This document shows, piece by piece, positions 50,872 through 59,794 of a stretch of 64,000 nucleotides of DNA (position 1 is its first letter; every line of letters starts with the position of its first letter). The notes beneath the pieces were generated by a model, which had not been told where the DNA came from, did no database searches, and worked only from the letters and a program-made list of their open reading frames with translations. A program made the position numbers and the translations under genes. The DNA comes from DATMER01 sp963741305 (GTDB lineage: Bacteria; Acidobacteriota; Thermoanaerobaculia; Multivoradales; UBA5704), in NCBI GenBank assembly GCA_963741305.1, contig CAVUHL010000003.1:8317597-8381596 (forward strand), in the 5' to 3' direction.

Positions 50872-51804
50872 TTACTCCGGTTGTTGAAGAACCCGCACGG
50901 CGGTTTGCCAGAACGCCGGTGTGACGCCGTACATGGCATCCATGCCGAACGGGATGTAACGCGACGCGAACTCTTTGGATTGATCGAATTTCAGGCCCTG
51001 CGGCTCGCGGGAGACCACGAAGATCGCGGGCCGCGGGCCGTCGGGTGTGGCTAGGACGATGTCGACCGTGAAATGGCCGAAGGGCTGGGGCTTGAAGTCG
51101 CGGACGAGCTCGAAAGCTCCCTGCCAGAGGTTGGGGTCAGCGCCGAAGCTCTTTTCGGTGCGCAGCTTCTCGTAGGCCGACCAGACCGGCTGCGAGCGCA
51201 CGAAGACGACCAGGCCCTTGCGAACCTCGTCGCTGCGCACCAGCTGGTCGCGGAGGATGGAGTTGGCCATCAGCTGGTCCACGGCCATGGAGAGCTCATC
51301 GCGAGCTTCGCTGACGGTCGGGGCCGAGGGGTCGGCGCGTGTGGTGTAGACGAGGTTGGTGGCCTCGGTGCCGTCCGGGTGCTGATGCGCGTCGCTGAAG
51401 AAGTCCTGCCCGTCGTAGGTCAGGAGGTTCTCGCGCAGGACGCGGTAGGCCAGCAAAACCTTGCCGACGGCGAAGGCGCGGCCGATGCGCGTGGCCTTCT
51501 CGGTAGCTTGCAGGAGGGCCGTTCCCCGCTCGATGTCGATGGAATCGAAGTCGAGGGTGACTTCGTACAGCTCCGGCCGAACCTTGAGCCGGCCGGCGAA
51601 GCCCTGCTGGGCGACGCGGTCCCCGATCCACTTGCGCAGCTCGGGGAACACGGCGGCCCATTCGAGGTTGACCTCCTCAGCCAGGGAGGGATCGGAGATC
51701 ACGACCGCCATGGACGACAGGAGGGTCGTGGGGTCGGTCTTGTCGTAGATATCGAGGGCGATGGGCGTCGCCCTGACCGCAATCGATTTGAGATCGCTGA
51801 GCAT
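50872..51804 (-). CDS. Mu gpT-like major capsid protein
   Basis: This 310-residue protein resembles the Mu-type major head subunit: an N-terminal helix followed by FPELRKWIGDR, the typical IPELREWxGxR capsid block, then FDSIDIERGTALLQAT, LLTYDGQDFFSDAHQH (the conserved YDGxxFFxxxHP motif) and PFGHFTVDIVLATPDG near the end. HK97-fold capsids of this family assemble into icosahedral heads with the protease/scaffold encoded upstream. AGGAGA precedes ATG 51804. It is the single major capsid gene in the element. Confidence 0.88.
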   Translation of the reverse strand: MLSDLKSIAVRATPIALDIYDKTDPTTLLSSMAVVISDPSLAEEVNLEWAAVFPELRKWIGDRVAQQGFAGRLKVRPELYEVTLDFDSIDIERGTALLQATEKATRIGRAFAVGKVLLAYRVLRENLLTYDGQDFFSDAHQHPDGTEATNLVYTTRADPSAPTVSEARDELSMAVDQLMANSILRDQLVRSDEVRKGLVVFVRSQPVWSAYEKLRTEKSFGADPNLWQGAFELVRDFKPQPFGHFTVDIVLATPDGPRPAIFVVSREPQGLKFDQSKEFASRYIPFGMDAMYGVTPAFWQTAVRVLQQPE

Positions 51805-51816
51805 GGTCGCTTTCTC

Positions 51817-52257
51817 CTAGCGCCGGTCGATGTCCACGAACCACTTGCCGGGCGAGCCCGGGCGGGTGAACTTGCCGACGAGGACGGAATTCGAGGTAAC
51901 GGTGGCAACGGTGTTGTCATCCACCACGAAGGCGTCATCGCCGGGCTTGGGTATAGGTCCGGTGAAGGCAAACTCCCATTCGCCGCGGCTATCGACTTCG
52001 ACGAAGCGGACGGCGCCGAAGGAACTGAAGGTGTCGCCGAGGGTGCCGTTGGCGCCGTCGGTGTTGTCGAAAGGTTTCCAGGCGACGCCCTGAAAGCGGA
52101 CGTCGTCGCCGTTGTATCCGGCCACGGCGAAGCCATCGGCGTCGGTGCACGTGATGGCGTTGAGGTAGATGCGGGCTCCGCCCAGCACGGGAAGAGGCAG
52201 GAACTGCGGCTGATGGACCGAGTGCATGCGGTGGACGTCTGCGGTGAGAAATGGCAT
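51817..52257 (-). CDS. Probable head decoration or Mu gp-type small head protein
   Basis: This 146-residue, beta-rich protein sits between the protease/scaffold and the major capsid gene, the place of capsid decoration proteins in many phages. It starts with HRMHSVHQPQFLPLPVLGGA and has repeated strand-like segments (VRFVEVDSRGEWEFAFTG, DDNTVATVTSNSVLVGKF). AGGAGA precedes ATG 52257. It is assigned from position and fold type only. Confidence 0.6.
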   Translation of the reverse strand: MPFLTADVHRMHSVHQPQFLPLPVLGGARIYLNAITCTDADGFAVAGYNGDDVRFQGVAWKPFDNTDGANGTLGDTFSSFGAVRFVEVDSRGEWEFAFTGPIPKPGDDAFVVDDNTVATVTSNSVLVGKFTRPGSPGKWFVDIDRR

Positions 52258-52271
52258 CGGGGTCTCTCCTG

Positions 52272-52742
52272 TCAGTTGGAAGACCGGAAGCCCCAGCTCG
52301 CGCTGAAGCGGTATTTCTGCTCGAGCTCGGCTTCGCGCTCGGATGAGAGAGCGCCTGGCTGGCGGGCGGCAGGGTCGGCGTCGGCCATGCGGCCCGCGGT
52401 CAGCGCTTCGACGGCGGGAACGGCGGCGAGGATCTGGAGGACCTGGTCGGCGATGGAGACTTCCGCAGCAGGCTTCGCCGGATCGGCTTGCAGCCGGACG
52501 GTGGCGGGGGTGCGGTCGGCGAGCAGCTCGACGAGCAGCGGCCGCGCGAGTTTGGCCATGGCGGGCGTGACGCGGGCGCCGAGCTGGGCGAGGCGGCGGT
52601 CTACGTCAAGCTCGGAACGCTGCCGGAGGAGCGTGGAGAGGGCTTGCGCGCCTTCCGCGACCTGGGCGCGCAAGGCGGCCAGCTCGACTTCTCCGGATGG
52701 GGCTGGGGTGTCCGGCGGCGTGGGGGGATCGTCTTCGGGCAT
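52272..52742 (-). CDS. Nested in-frame scaffold protein (internal start)
   Basis: Codon 168 of the protease gene is ATG (52742), preceded by AAAGGAG at an ideal distance. Translation from it gives 156 residues (PEDDPPTPPDTPAPSGEVEL and a helical region), the scaffold half without the protease. Nested scaffolds are known in lambda (Nu3 in C) and Mu (Z in I). The spacing makes it likely but unproven. Confidence 0.55.
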   Translation of the reverse strand: MPEDDPPTPPDTPAPSGEVELAALRAQVAEGAQALSTLLRQRSELDVDRRLAQLGARVTPAMAKLARPLLVELLADRTPATVRLQADPAKPAAEVSIADQVLQILAAVPAVEALTAGRMADADPAARQPGALSSEREAELEQKYRFSASWGFRSSN

Positions 52743-53243
52743 TGGGGTCTCCTTTCGGGCGGTGAGGACGTACTGAGGACGGCAAAGGGTCACGGGCGGG
52801 AGCCCGGGGATCGCGGGACGGGCGTTGCCCAGGAGGGCGCAGCCGGTGAGATACCAGCCCCCGGTGACGGGATGGCTCAAGGCGATCTCGGCCGATCTGC
52901 GGGTGTAGCGCTTGCTCCGGATCAGCTCGACGGTCGCGGGATCGAGGTCGATGTAGCGGACCCAGAGGGCGGCGTCCTGGAGCCACACGCGCTCGCACCA
53001 GCCGAGGGAAGGACCGCCCCAGTTGTGATCGAGGTTGAGGCTTGCCATCTCGACGGCGGGGTCGTAGACACCGGCCATCTCGAGGAGGCGTTGCAGGGTG
53101 ATGTTGATCCCGTGGGTCTCGGTGAGATCGACGGGGATCAGCGCGGGGAACTCCAGCGCGAGGGAATCGCCAGCAGCGAGCTCGAGGACGTGATCGGCGC
53201 CGGGAGTCCAGAGGACTGAGCCGCTGATGATGCGAGGTTTCAT
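52272..53243 (-). CDS. Mu gpI-like head maturation protease with scaffold
   Basis: This 323-residue protein starts at ATG 53243, overlapping the portal stop (ATGA). The N-terminal half is a Mu-type phage protease: a conserved DH near residue 66 (LNLDHNWGG), a Ser in YTRRSAEIAL and the ending TGCALLGNARPAIPGLPP, which corresponds to the LTNxPAxxGL box. The C-terminal half is acidic, helical and Pro-flanked, as in scaffolds. The protease cleaves scaffold and capsid during head maturation. An in-frame internal start at 52742 with its own ribosome-binding site would release the scaffold alone. Confidence 0.8.
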   Translation of the reverse strand: MKPRIISGSVLWTPGADHVLELAAGDSLALEFPALIPVDLTETHGINITLQRLLEMAGVYDPAVEMASLNLDHNWGGPSLGWCERVWLQDAALWVRYIDLDPATVELIRSKRYTRRSAEIALSHPVTGGWYLTGCALLGNARPAIPGLPPVTLCRPQYVLTARKETPMPEDDPPTPPDTPAPSGEVELAALRAQVAEGAQALSTLLRQRSELDVDRRLAQLGARVTPAMAKLARPLLVELLADRTPATVRLQADPAKPAAEVSIADQVLQILAAVPAVEALTAGRMADADPAARQPGALSSEREAELEQKYRFSASWGFRSSN

Positions 53244-54898
53244 CTGCCACCTCCAAAGCCGGGGTCTGGGAGTGCGGGAAGGCCGGTGTCCGGGGCGATG
53301 GGCCAGGGGCCGGTGGGCTCGTCGCCGGTGTAGCCGAGCTCTTGAGCCTCGGCGGCGCTGACGGTGCCGATGAAGCAGCGGCAGTTGTGGCCGGCAGGAG
53401 GCCACCAGGTGTTCCAGATGGGGTGATCGATGGCAAAGACTTTGCCGTGCATCACGGCGTGGTTGTGGAGGGGACGCTGGCGGACGTGATCGTCACCGAC
53501 GGTCCACCAGATGAGATAGCGGGTCTGGGACGGCAAGGACGACAAGGACCGCAAGGACGGCAAGGACGTAAAGGACGGGGACGGCTTGGCGGGCGGCGGC
53601 TCGACCACGGGCTCGTTTTCGAGCGGCGCGGGGACGCGCATGGTCATCCGGTAGTAGGCCAAGGGGACGGCTACTCCGTCCTTGAGGGCGTTCTCGATGC
53701 CCTTCATGCGCTGGCCGCGGTCGGCAGCGTCGGTGGCGTCGTAGATGGATTTCGGGATAGGCGCGTCGGGCCCGTAGTTGAGCAGCACCAGCCAGCGGAC
53801 CAGGGAGTCAGACTCGAAAGTGCCCAACAGATGGGCGTCGTGCTGGACGGTCTCCAGGCGGACCTCGTTCGAGATCATGGCCTTTGCGAAGGAGCCGGCA
53901 CCCTTGGCGAGGCCGCTGGTGTCGACCTCTCCGAGCATCAGCAGGGCTTCCGCGTGTTCGAGCCATGCGACGAAGGAGGAATAGCTGGCGTCACCACCCC
54001 GGGAAGCTTCGAGAAAGCTGATGTCAAGGCCTTCGGGCAGCGCGATGGACGAGCCCGTCCGGATGGAGTTGAGGATCGCGAGCATGCGGTCCTCGTTCTC
54101 CTTGTTGAGGAGGTCCTGGTCCGCCTTGTAGGGATAGGTCCCCTTGGTGAGAGGCTGCGCGAAGCGCTCGACGAAGATGGCCCAGTACTTCGAGGCGTGT
54201 CGCTTGAGAAACCAGACCCAGTACAGCCGATCGAGCAGCGCCCGGCCCCACGGGTTGTCCTTGGTGCCGTAGGACAAGACCTGGAACTTCATCGGCGGCG
54301 CAGGGACCGGCGCGACGCGGCCCGGGTGGGCGACGACGTGGAGAGACCTGTCCACAGCCGACCAACCGAACCGCCACATGGGGCGGTCAATGAGATCGAC
54401 CGGCAGCCACGCTCCGGCCAGGGGGCCGCGAGTCGCTTGCTCCCAGATGATCTCGTTGATGGCAACGCCTTTGATGACAGCTTCCAGGATGTTGGAGACA
54501 GGGACGATGCGGACCGGGATCAGAGAGAGCGCGGTCTGAACGAAGCGGGCGATCTCCTCGGCAAGCGGCGTCGAGTCGGCGGCGCGGATGTAGCGCGGCA
54601 ACGCGAGCACCGCTTTGACTCGCTTTTCCCAGAGAGCCGCCATGTTCGTATCGGTTTCGATCATCCGCGTGTACAGCTCTCCGACGCGGTCGCCGTCTTC
54701 TGACCGTTCGCGGACGAAGCGGGAGGGATGGGGAACCTCTTGCCATCTTCCGAAAGTGCCGAATCCACGGAAGAGCATGGGATCGGACCCGAGCTCGCCC
54801 ACGTAGGGGCGAAGCCGGCGCTCGGCCGACAGGGCGGTGAGCACCAGCTCGGCGAAGAGCTGCTCGGAACGGGATCGGGCGGCGGGGAGGGCGTTCAC
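53240..54898 (-). CDS. Mu gp29-like portal fused to a minimal gpF head-morphogenesis domain
   Basis: This 552-residue protein combines two genes that are separate in Mu. Residues 1 to about 430 are a DUF935/gp29-type portal (YTRMIETDTNMAALWEKR, KAVLALPRYI, PWGRALLDRLYWVWFLKR, EALLMLGEVDTSGLAKG). A Ser/Leu/Pro linker made from 9-bp tandem repeats follows (53532-53576). The last 100 residues hold the C-terminal core of gpF (NHAVMHGKVFAIDHPIWNTW, PAGHNCRC), which probably binds zinc. Most of gpF is missing, so the fusion either suffices for head morphogenesis or is a deletion product. The GTG 54898 start overlaps the terminase stop (GTGA). Confidence 0.85.
   Translation of the reverse strand: MNALPAARSRSEQLFAELVLTALSAERRLRPYVGELGSDPMLFRGFGTFGRWQEVPHPSRFVRERSEDGDRVGELYTRMIETDTNMAALWEKRVKAVLALPRYIRAADSTPLAEEIARFVQTALSLIPVRIVPVSNILEAVIKGVAINEIIWEQATRGPLAGAWLPVDLIDRPMWRFGWSAVDRSLHVVAHPGRVAPVPAPPMKFQVLSYGTKDNPWGRALLDRLYWVWFLKRHASKYWAIFVERFAQPLTKGTYPYKADQDLLNKENEDRMLAILNSIRTGSSIALPEGLDISFLEASRGGDASYSSFVAWLEHAEALLMLGEVDTSGLAKGAGSFAKAMISNEVRLETVQHDAHLLGTFESDSLVRWLVLLNYGPDAPIPKSIYDATDAADRGQRMKGIENALKDGVAVPLAYYRMTMRVPAPLENEPVVEPPPAKPSPSFTSLPSLRSLSSLPSQTRYLIWWTVGDDHVRQRPLHNHAVMHGKVFAIDHPIWNTWWPPAGHNCRCFIGTVSAAEAQELGYTGDEPTGPWPIAPDTGLPALPDPGFGGGR
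53532..53576. repeat. Five 9-bp tandem repeats in the portal linker
   Basis: Five consecutive 9-bp units of the type GGCAAGGAC occupy 53532-53576. They encode the SLPSLRSLSSLPSQ linker between the portal and gpF-like parts. Such in-frame microrepeats are a plausible scar of the gene fusion and could vary in copy number between relatives. Confidence 0.75.
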
Positions 54899-56838
54899 AG
54901 GTTCCTCAGGATGTCGAGGGAAGCGATGGCGCTCCCGGTGGGGGTTGCGTGCCGGAGGGGCGGAGTGGAGACGGCTGCCCAGTCGGCGGTGAGCTTGCGC
55001 AGCTCGGCAACGCGCAGCGCATCGACCAGATGGTCGTTGAGCTTGGAGAAGCGGCGGGCGTCGCCAGACTGCGAGTAGGTGTGATTGGCGAGGAGGTGCC
55101 GGACTTCGGGGTCGAAGGGCAGCTCAAGGCCGCGACCGTGGAGACGGCGCTCGATGAGTTGGGTGCCCAGCTCCTTGTAGGAGATGAGCACTTCCCTGCC
55201 GGAGGCGGGATCGAGCTGGGCCTCGCCGGTCGTGGGGTCGATGGCTGGCGTCGAGCGGTTGAACACGTAGCCGGACAGGCGTTCGCCGAGCCCGGGCGCC
55301 AGGAGGTCCACCAGGACGCGGCCGACGCCGGTAGCGTCGAAGCCCCATCCGCCGGCGGGCTTCAGGATGGCGTCGAGCGCGAGGATGAAATCGCGTTGCG
55401 CGTACCAGTTCCAGCCGGTCAAGTGGATGCGAAGGGCGAGGGTGTCAGCGAGACCATTCCGCCGCTCGAACAGAATTTCCGTGACAGTGGCGGAACCGAC
55501 GTCAACGCCAGCGGTGAGGTCGCCTGGAATCGGACGGACGAAGAAGCGGGCAAGGTCGGTAATCACTTCCCGGCGGCGCTCGGCGTCCCAGCGGCCCCAG
55601 CCGGACATGTCGAGGCCGTCCTGGAGCACGGTGAGGTAGGGCTGCAGGACGTCGGCGCCTTCGGCCTCCTCCGGCTCGTCGTCTTCGGTCGGCTGCGGCT
55701 CGCCTTCCTCGCCCCACGGGTAGGAGGGGTTCAGGCGGCGGGAAAGGCCATCCAACTGGCCGGCGCGGCTGTCCCAACGAAACGAGACGGAAAGGTAGTC
55801 GGGGATCCAGGTGAGAGCCGGCTTGAGCAGGCGCTCGGGGAAAAGCGAGTATTCGGGATCGCCCGGCAAGCCGAGGACGTTGTGCACGTAACCCGGCTCG
55901 TCCGGGCCGCCGTAGAAACCAACGAACTCCTGCCGGCGCTCCTCGCACCAGAAGGGGTGCGGCATGATGGTCTTGGGCCAGTGGAAGCGGACCCATACCC
56001 GCCCGCCGAGATCGCGGGCGAGAGCGCGGGTGCCTTCAGGGGTGGCCGCAGAGATGGGCCGGAGGAGCTGCTCGACGTTCAGCTTGGGCGTGTCGTCCGG
56101 CACGACCGAGTCCGCTGGGACCGCGTTGTCCGCGATGCGCTGGAAGGTGCACTGGCGGTCGCCCGTGGGCACGGAGTAGATCCGGATCTCGCAGCCCGGC
56201 TTGGCGGCGCGCCAGAACTCGCTCCAGCTCCTCGGATTGACGACCTTCGCCGCCTCATCGTGCAGAAGCCAGCCGCGGACGTGGATGCCGCGGTAGGCGC
56301 GGCCGTCGTGGCCTGCCGGCCGGAAGAGCACGCGCAGGCCGTTGCGCCAGGTCAGCCGCCGGTAGGGCTTGGTGGTGCGGGCTCGCACGGAGGCGGCGAG
56401 GAACGGGTTGGCGCTGAGCTGCCATTCGACTTCTTCCCAGATCTCGTCAAGGTCGCCGTCCAGGGCAGAGCCGACAAGCACGCTGCCGCGCTCGGCTGCG
56501 AGACAGCCCCAGAGCAGAAGGCCCACGATCTCCCGGCTCTTGCCGACCTCGGCGCCGTCCTGGTGGACGACGTGGCCGCGGAAGCGGAGCGAGGGTCGCT
56601 GGTACGGGAAGAGCTGCCAAAGGCCGCCGCCGTCCTCGGGCTTGTTCACGAGGTTGGTTTCGACCCAGAGGACGGGGTCGGCGTTGAGGAGCCACCACTG
56701 GAGGCGGTCCACGTCGAGGACCTCGTCGCCGATCCGAAGGTCGCCGCGCTCAAGCGCCTGCCAGGACCAGCGCTTGCGGCGCAGCAGGGCGTCGATCAGC
56801 TCGGGGAGCGCAGGATGGAGCAACTCGACGCTATGCAT
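54895..56838 (-). CDS. Mu gp28-like terminase large subunit
   Basis: This 647-residue protein packages DNA into the head. It has an ATPase with a Walker A variant GAEVGKSRE near residue 96 and Walker B WLLHDEAAK near 190, then an RNase-H-like nuclease with three acidic sites: AGVDVGSATVTE near 470, GFDATGVGR near 530 and LNDHLVDALR near 615. Length and layout match gp28-type terminases. ATG 56838 overlaps the small-subunit stop by 8 bases. All key residues appear present, so packaging should be functional. Packaging specificity (host, helper or self) cannot be read here. Confidence 0.9.
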   Translation of the reverse strand: MHSVELLHPALPELIDALLRRKRWSWQALERGDLRIGDEVLDVDRLQWWLLNADPVLWVETNLVNKPEDGGGLWQLFPYQRPSLRFRGHVVHQDGAEVGKSREIVGLLLWGCLAAERGSVLVGSALDGDLDEIWEEVEWQLSANPFLAASVRARTTKPYRRLTWRNGLRVLFRPAGHDGRAYRGIHVRGWLLHDEAAKVVNPRSWSEFWRAAKPGCEIRIYSVPTGDRQCTFQRIADNAVPADSVVPDDTPKLNVEQLLRPISAATPEGTRALARDLGGRVWVRFHWPKTIMPHPFWCEERRQEFVGFYGGPDEPGYVHNVLGLPGDPEYSLFPERLLKPALTWIPDYLSVSFRWDSRAGQLDGLSRRLNPSYPWGEEGEPQPTEDDEPEEAEGADVLQPYLTVLQDGLDMSGWGRWDAERRREVITDLARFFVRPIPGDLTAGVDVGSATVTEILFERRNGLADTLALRIHLTGWNWYAQRDFILALDAILKPAGGWGFDATGVGRVLVDLLAPGLGERLSGYVFNRSTPAIDPTTGEAQLDPASGREVLISYKELGTQLIERRLHGRGLELPFDPEVRHLLANHTYSQSGDARRFSKLNDHLVDALRVAELRKLTADWAAVSTPPLRHATPTGSAIASLDILRNL

Positions 56839-57475
56839 CTGAGTCCTCCCCCTCCCCCGCCAGGCCTTTCCGCATCTGGCTCACCCAGGCGGCTCTCCCG
56901 GCCAAACCGAGGCCTTGATCCCTCTCGCGCTCGCCGCTCGACTTGGGCGTGATGGCCTGGTCGGTCGCGGTATGGCCGAGCTGGCGGAGGAGCTGGAAGG
57001 TGTTGGCGGCCCGGGGGTTCTCGATCGGGCGCTCGGCCACGACCTCGAGGTCGCCGTCGGCGTTGCGCCCCACGACCGGAACCTGGACGACGAGACCTTC
57101 CTGGAGGAGCACGGCGAGCTCGCCCTGGGCGAGCGCGAGCTGGCCGGCCATGGAGGTGGCGGCGAGCTCTGCGAGGCCGTTCAGATCGCCGCGCTCGATA
57201 GCCGTGAGGTACTTCTGCATCGTGTCCTGGTGGCCCAGGGAGACCAAGCAGGCCGAAAGACCGGCGCCGCGTGCTTCCACGGCGCGCTTCAGGTCGCAGG
57301 TGCCTTTGCCGTCGTTCGGGCAGACCGCGGGTTTGCAGGGTGGCAGGGCCTGGGCAAGCAAGCTGGTGGCGTACTGGCCGGTCTTGACCGCGGCAGCGCG
57401 ACGCTGCGCCCGCTCTTTCGCGGACAGCGGCTTGCCCTTGGGCCGGCCGGGTTTTCCTGAAGTTCGTTTCGGCAT
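56831..57475 (-). CDS. Probable small terminase subunit (gp27-like)
   Basis: This protein of 214 residues starts at ATG 57475 (PKRTSGKPGRPKGKPLSAKE); the longer frame upstream is not supported. The N-terminus is very basic, with a GRPKGK AT-hook-like motif, followed by a Cys pair (PPCKPAVCPNDGKGTCDL) and a helical body. Position directly before the large terminase, with an 8-bp overlap, and the basic DNA-binding start suit a small subunit that selects DNA for packaging. The assignment rests on position and composition rather than a signature. Confidence 0.65.
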   Translation of the reverse strand: MPKRTSGKPGRPKGKPLSAKERAQRRAAAVKTGQYATSLLAQALPPCKPAVCPNDGKGTCDLKRAVEARGAGLSACLVSLGHQDTMQKYLTAIERGDLNGLAELAATSMAGQLALAQGELAVLLQEGLVVQVPVVGRNADGDLEVVAERPIENPRAANTFQLLRQLGHTATDQAITPKSSGERERDQGLGLAGRAAWVSQMRKGLAGEGEDSDA

Positions 57476-57579
57476 GTTGACAGCGCTCGTCGTTCGGAGG
57501 CAGGTTGAATCCATGAGCGCAAGGAGCCCAAATCGAAGAGGCCCTGGAAACAGGGGGTAACTGCAACAATTCACGGGAG

Positions 57580-58611
57580 TTGCCGGCTGCCGGCGGGGCG
57601 GGGAAATGGAACAATGACTGTTCCATACTGGATGGCTGGACGTCTTTTCTGGTGAGCGTCCGGGGGCGGGGAGAAGCAACGGCGCGGCGGTATCGGCGGC
57701 TGGTCGAGCGGCTGCTCGCGGATGCCGGGAAGCCGGTCGCGCAGCTCAACCGGGAGGACGTCGAGAAGCATCTCCGGCGGCTGCATGTAGCCGGGCGGGG
57801 GGAGAGCGTGCGGCAGGGGGTGGTGGTGGCGGTGCGGTCGCTCGGGGAGTGGTGTCTGGCTCACGGGATCGTGGAGGTGAATCCGGGAGGAGGGCTGGCG
57901 GGGCCGTCCGGCTTCCGCAGGGAGGTGCGCCCGCTCACGGTGGAGGAGGTATCGCGGCTCATCTGGGGAGACCGCCCGGACTGCCTGCCGACCAAGCACC
58001 GGGAGCTGCGGGACCGGGCGCTGCTCGCGGTGATGTACATCGCGGGCCTCCGCGCCTCGGAGCCCGGGCCGATCCGGCTGAACGACGTGCAGTGGGACGA
58101 GGCGGCGGGGGTCTTCCGGTTTCTTCTGGTGAAGGCCAAGGCGGCGCGCCGGGAGAGGTGGGTACCTCTGGACCGCCAGGTGTCCCGGGTGCTCGGAACC
58201 TATCTGGCGGTGCGGCCGGCGGGCTCACCGTGGTTGTTCGTCTCGGAGCGAAGGACGCCGCTGTCGCGGGCGGGGGTGTATCAGATCTTCCGCCGGCGGA
58301 GGAAGGAGGCGGGGATCGAGGCGCGGGGGCGAAGGATGTCGCCGCACATCCTGCGGCACTCGATCGCAACCCACCTGCTCGCGCGAGGGTGGGACATCCG
58401 GACGGTGCAGGTGCACATGCGGCATGCGTCGATCAAGACGACCGAGGTGTACCTGCACGCGGATGAGGGGAGGGTTCAGAGGATGATGCTCCGGTCGAGC
58501 CCGCTTGGCCCGCAGAGGGAGCGGCGGGTGGAGCTGGGGCGAGGGCTGGTGGAGTTGTTGGGGGAGCTGGGCGGGTTGGGTGGGGGGAGGGCTCCGGGGG
58601 ATGAGATCTAG
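57580..58611 (+). CDS. Xer-type tyrosine recombinase, catalytically complete
   Basis: This 343-residue recombinase has an N-terminal SAM-like core-binding domain (residues 20-105) and a catalytic domain with all expected residues: Arg158 in GLRASE, Lys near 185, His256-x-x-Arg259 in HILRHS, His282 and Tyr291 in EVYLHAD. It is the only complete set among the three recombinase-like genes on the element. The start is uncertain: TTG 57580 is the only usual start ahead of the conserved region. It is divergent from the small terminase gene. A dif-like palindrome at 59795 lies 1.2 kb downstream, so it may resolve multimers or recombine at that site, rather than at the tRNA. Confidence 0.88.
   Translation: MPAAGGAGKWNNDCSILDGWTSFLVSVRGRGEATARRYRRLVERLLADAGKPVAQLNREDVEKHLRRLHVAGRGESVRQGVVVAVRSLGEWCLAHGIVEVNPGGGLAGPSGFRREVRPLTVEEVSRLIWGDRPDCLPTKHRELRDRALLAVMYIAGLRASEPGPIRLNDVQWDEAAGVFRFLLVKAKAARRERWVPLDRQVSRVLGTYLAVRPAGSPWLFVSERRTPLSRAGVYQIFRRRRKEAGIEARGRRMSPHILRHSIATHLLARGWDIRTVQVHMRHASIKTTEVYLHADEGRVQRMMLRSSPLGPQRERRVELGRGLVELLGELGGLGGGRAPGDEI
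57606..57626 (+). promoter_or_regulatory. 21-bp perfect dyad at the start of the recombinase gene
   Basis: ATGGAACA-atgac-TGTTCCAT forms a dyad with 8-bp perfect arms and a 5-bp centre in the early codons of the recombinase frame. A half-site GATGGAACAATG recurs at about 60671, just upstream of the ankyrin gene. It could be an operator or recombinase-binding site. Confidence 0.45.
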
Positions 58612-58742
58612 CTGCCGGTCTTTGTAGCCGAGGTCGCGGTGAAGAGAGGCTTTGAGAACTGCGATCCGGGCGAATAGACCTGGTCTCTGGGCAGAAAGAA
58701 GGCGGGAGTGTCCCAATCTCGCTATACTGAGCACTCTTTTAG

Positions 58743-58779
58743 ATGGAGGAGGGGGAGACGTGCGTCCCCCCCTCTCCAT
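58743..58779. terminator. Strong hairpin between convergent genes
   Basis: ATGGAG-g-AGGGGGA pairs with TCCCCCcCT-CTCCAT across a short loop between the recombinase (plus strand) and the small gene ending at 58786 (minus strand). The stem is long and GC-rich, and a bidirectional terminator is the natural reading. Confidence 0.6.
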
Positions 58780-58785
58780 GGTGGC

Positions 58786-58947
58786 TCAGCAGCTGTGGTG
58801 GGTGTGCTTGATGGCCTTGTCGATGAGCCTGGCCAGAAGCCAGAGGACAGGACCGATCAGTGCTTTCCACCGCTTCCACTGTCTGAGCCACCACCCTTTC
58901 CGCTTCTTAATCTCCTCGTCCTTCTTGCTCGCGTCGGGTGGGTCCAT
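58786..58947 (-). CDS. Small charged membrane-associated peptide, hypothetical
   Basis: ATG 58947 (or 58983) opens a frame of 53 (65) residues: an acidic-basic N-terminus (DPPDASKKDEEIKKRKG), Trp-rich segment (WWLRQWKRWKALIG) and a hydrophobic stretch (PVLWLLARLIDKAI) ending in HTHHSC. Both a Shine-Dalgarno-like GGAATGGAA and a following hairpin support a real gene. The amphipathic design would suit a small membrane-active peptide, possibly holin-like, but that is speculation. Confidence 0.4.
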   Translation of the reverse strand: MDPPDASKKDEEIKKRKGWWLRQWKRWKALIGPVLWLLARLIDKAIKHTHHSC

Positions 58948-59794
58948 AAAGTTCCATTCCGAGGAATCCAAGACGGCCACCATGGCCGGCTAAGTCCCTC
59001 TACTGTAGAGAGTGGCACTTTTCCCTAAAAACGGGAAAGGCGGGTTTTCTCGGAAGGCCGTTAGACCGACGCCAAGCAGTAAGTACTGTTGATCCAAGGG
59101 TTTGGGCGTGAGGAGGTTTCGACGCGCTGGACGTTCTCGCACTCGATCCAATCGCGGGCTTGCAAGTCCGGGGCCAGAAGGGTGCCTGAGTTCTGAGAAG
59201 CGTGACAAACGCACCCATTCAATTCAACGCATAAATTCTGACCTAGACCCATTCAACAAAAGTCCTCTTCTGTTGTCTGCTCTTTCCGGCCGAGCCGCGC
59301 CGCGCAAAGGCTTGGCTGGCTGTGGTTTAGCCGCGCTGATCCGTCGCGGCCTCCCCCTCGCGGGCGGTTCACTAAGGGAAAACGAAACCAGTTCCGTTTT
59401 TTGAGGCGAGCAAAAGCCCGCCTGGCTTGCGTTTGGTCGATGTTGACCGGGTGCGTTTCCTGGTTTTAACCCGCGTAGAAAAGCAGCCACTGGAAGGGGG
59501 TTTGGACAGCGCCCGGTGGGCGGGAGGCGCCGCGGCTGGCGCGGACGAGCACGAGACGCCGAAGGCGGCTCGCGCGCAGCGCGCCAAGACGCGGCGCCGA
59601 GGGGTTGGGGGTGGGTGGGTGGGCGGCGGGAGGGGGCGGGTGGGCGGGAACCAAAATGAACTCGGCAGTTTGGCGGAGCGCACGCGGAGCCAAGCTGCCG
59701 GACCCTGCTTGGGGGGAGGGCCCCGTAGCGTGCTTCCACTGAACTCTCGGGATGCGTCCGGGGGAGGCCCGGGTAGGTGCCCGCGCCTGGTTTG

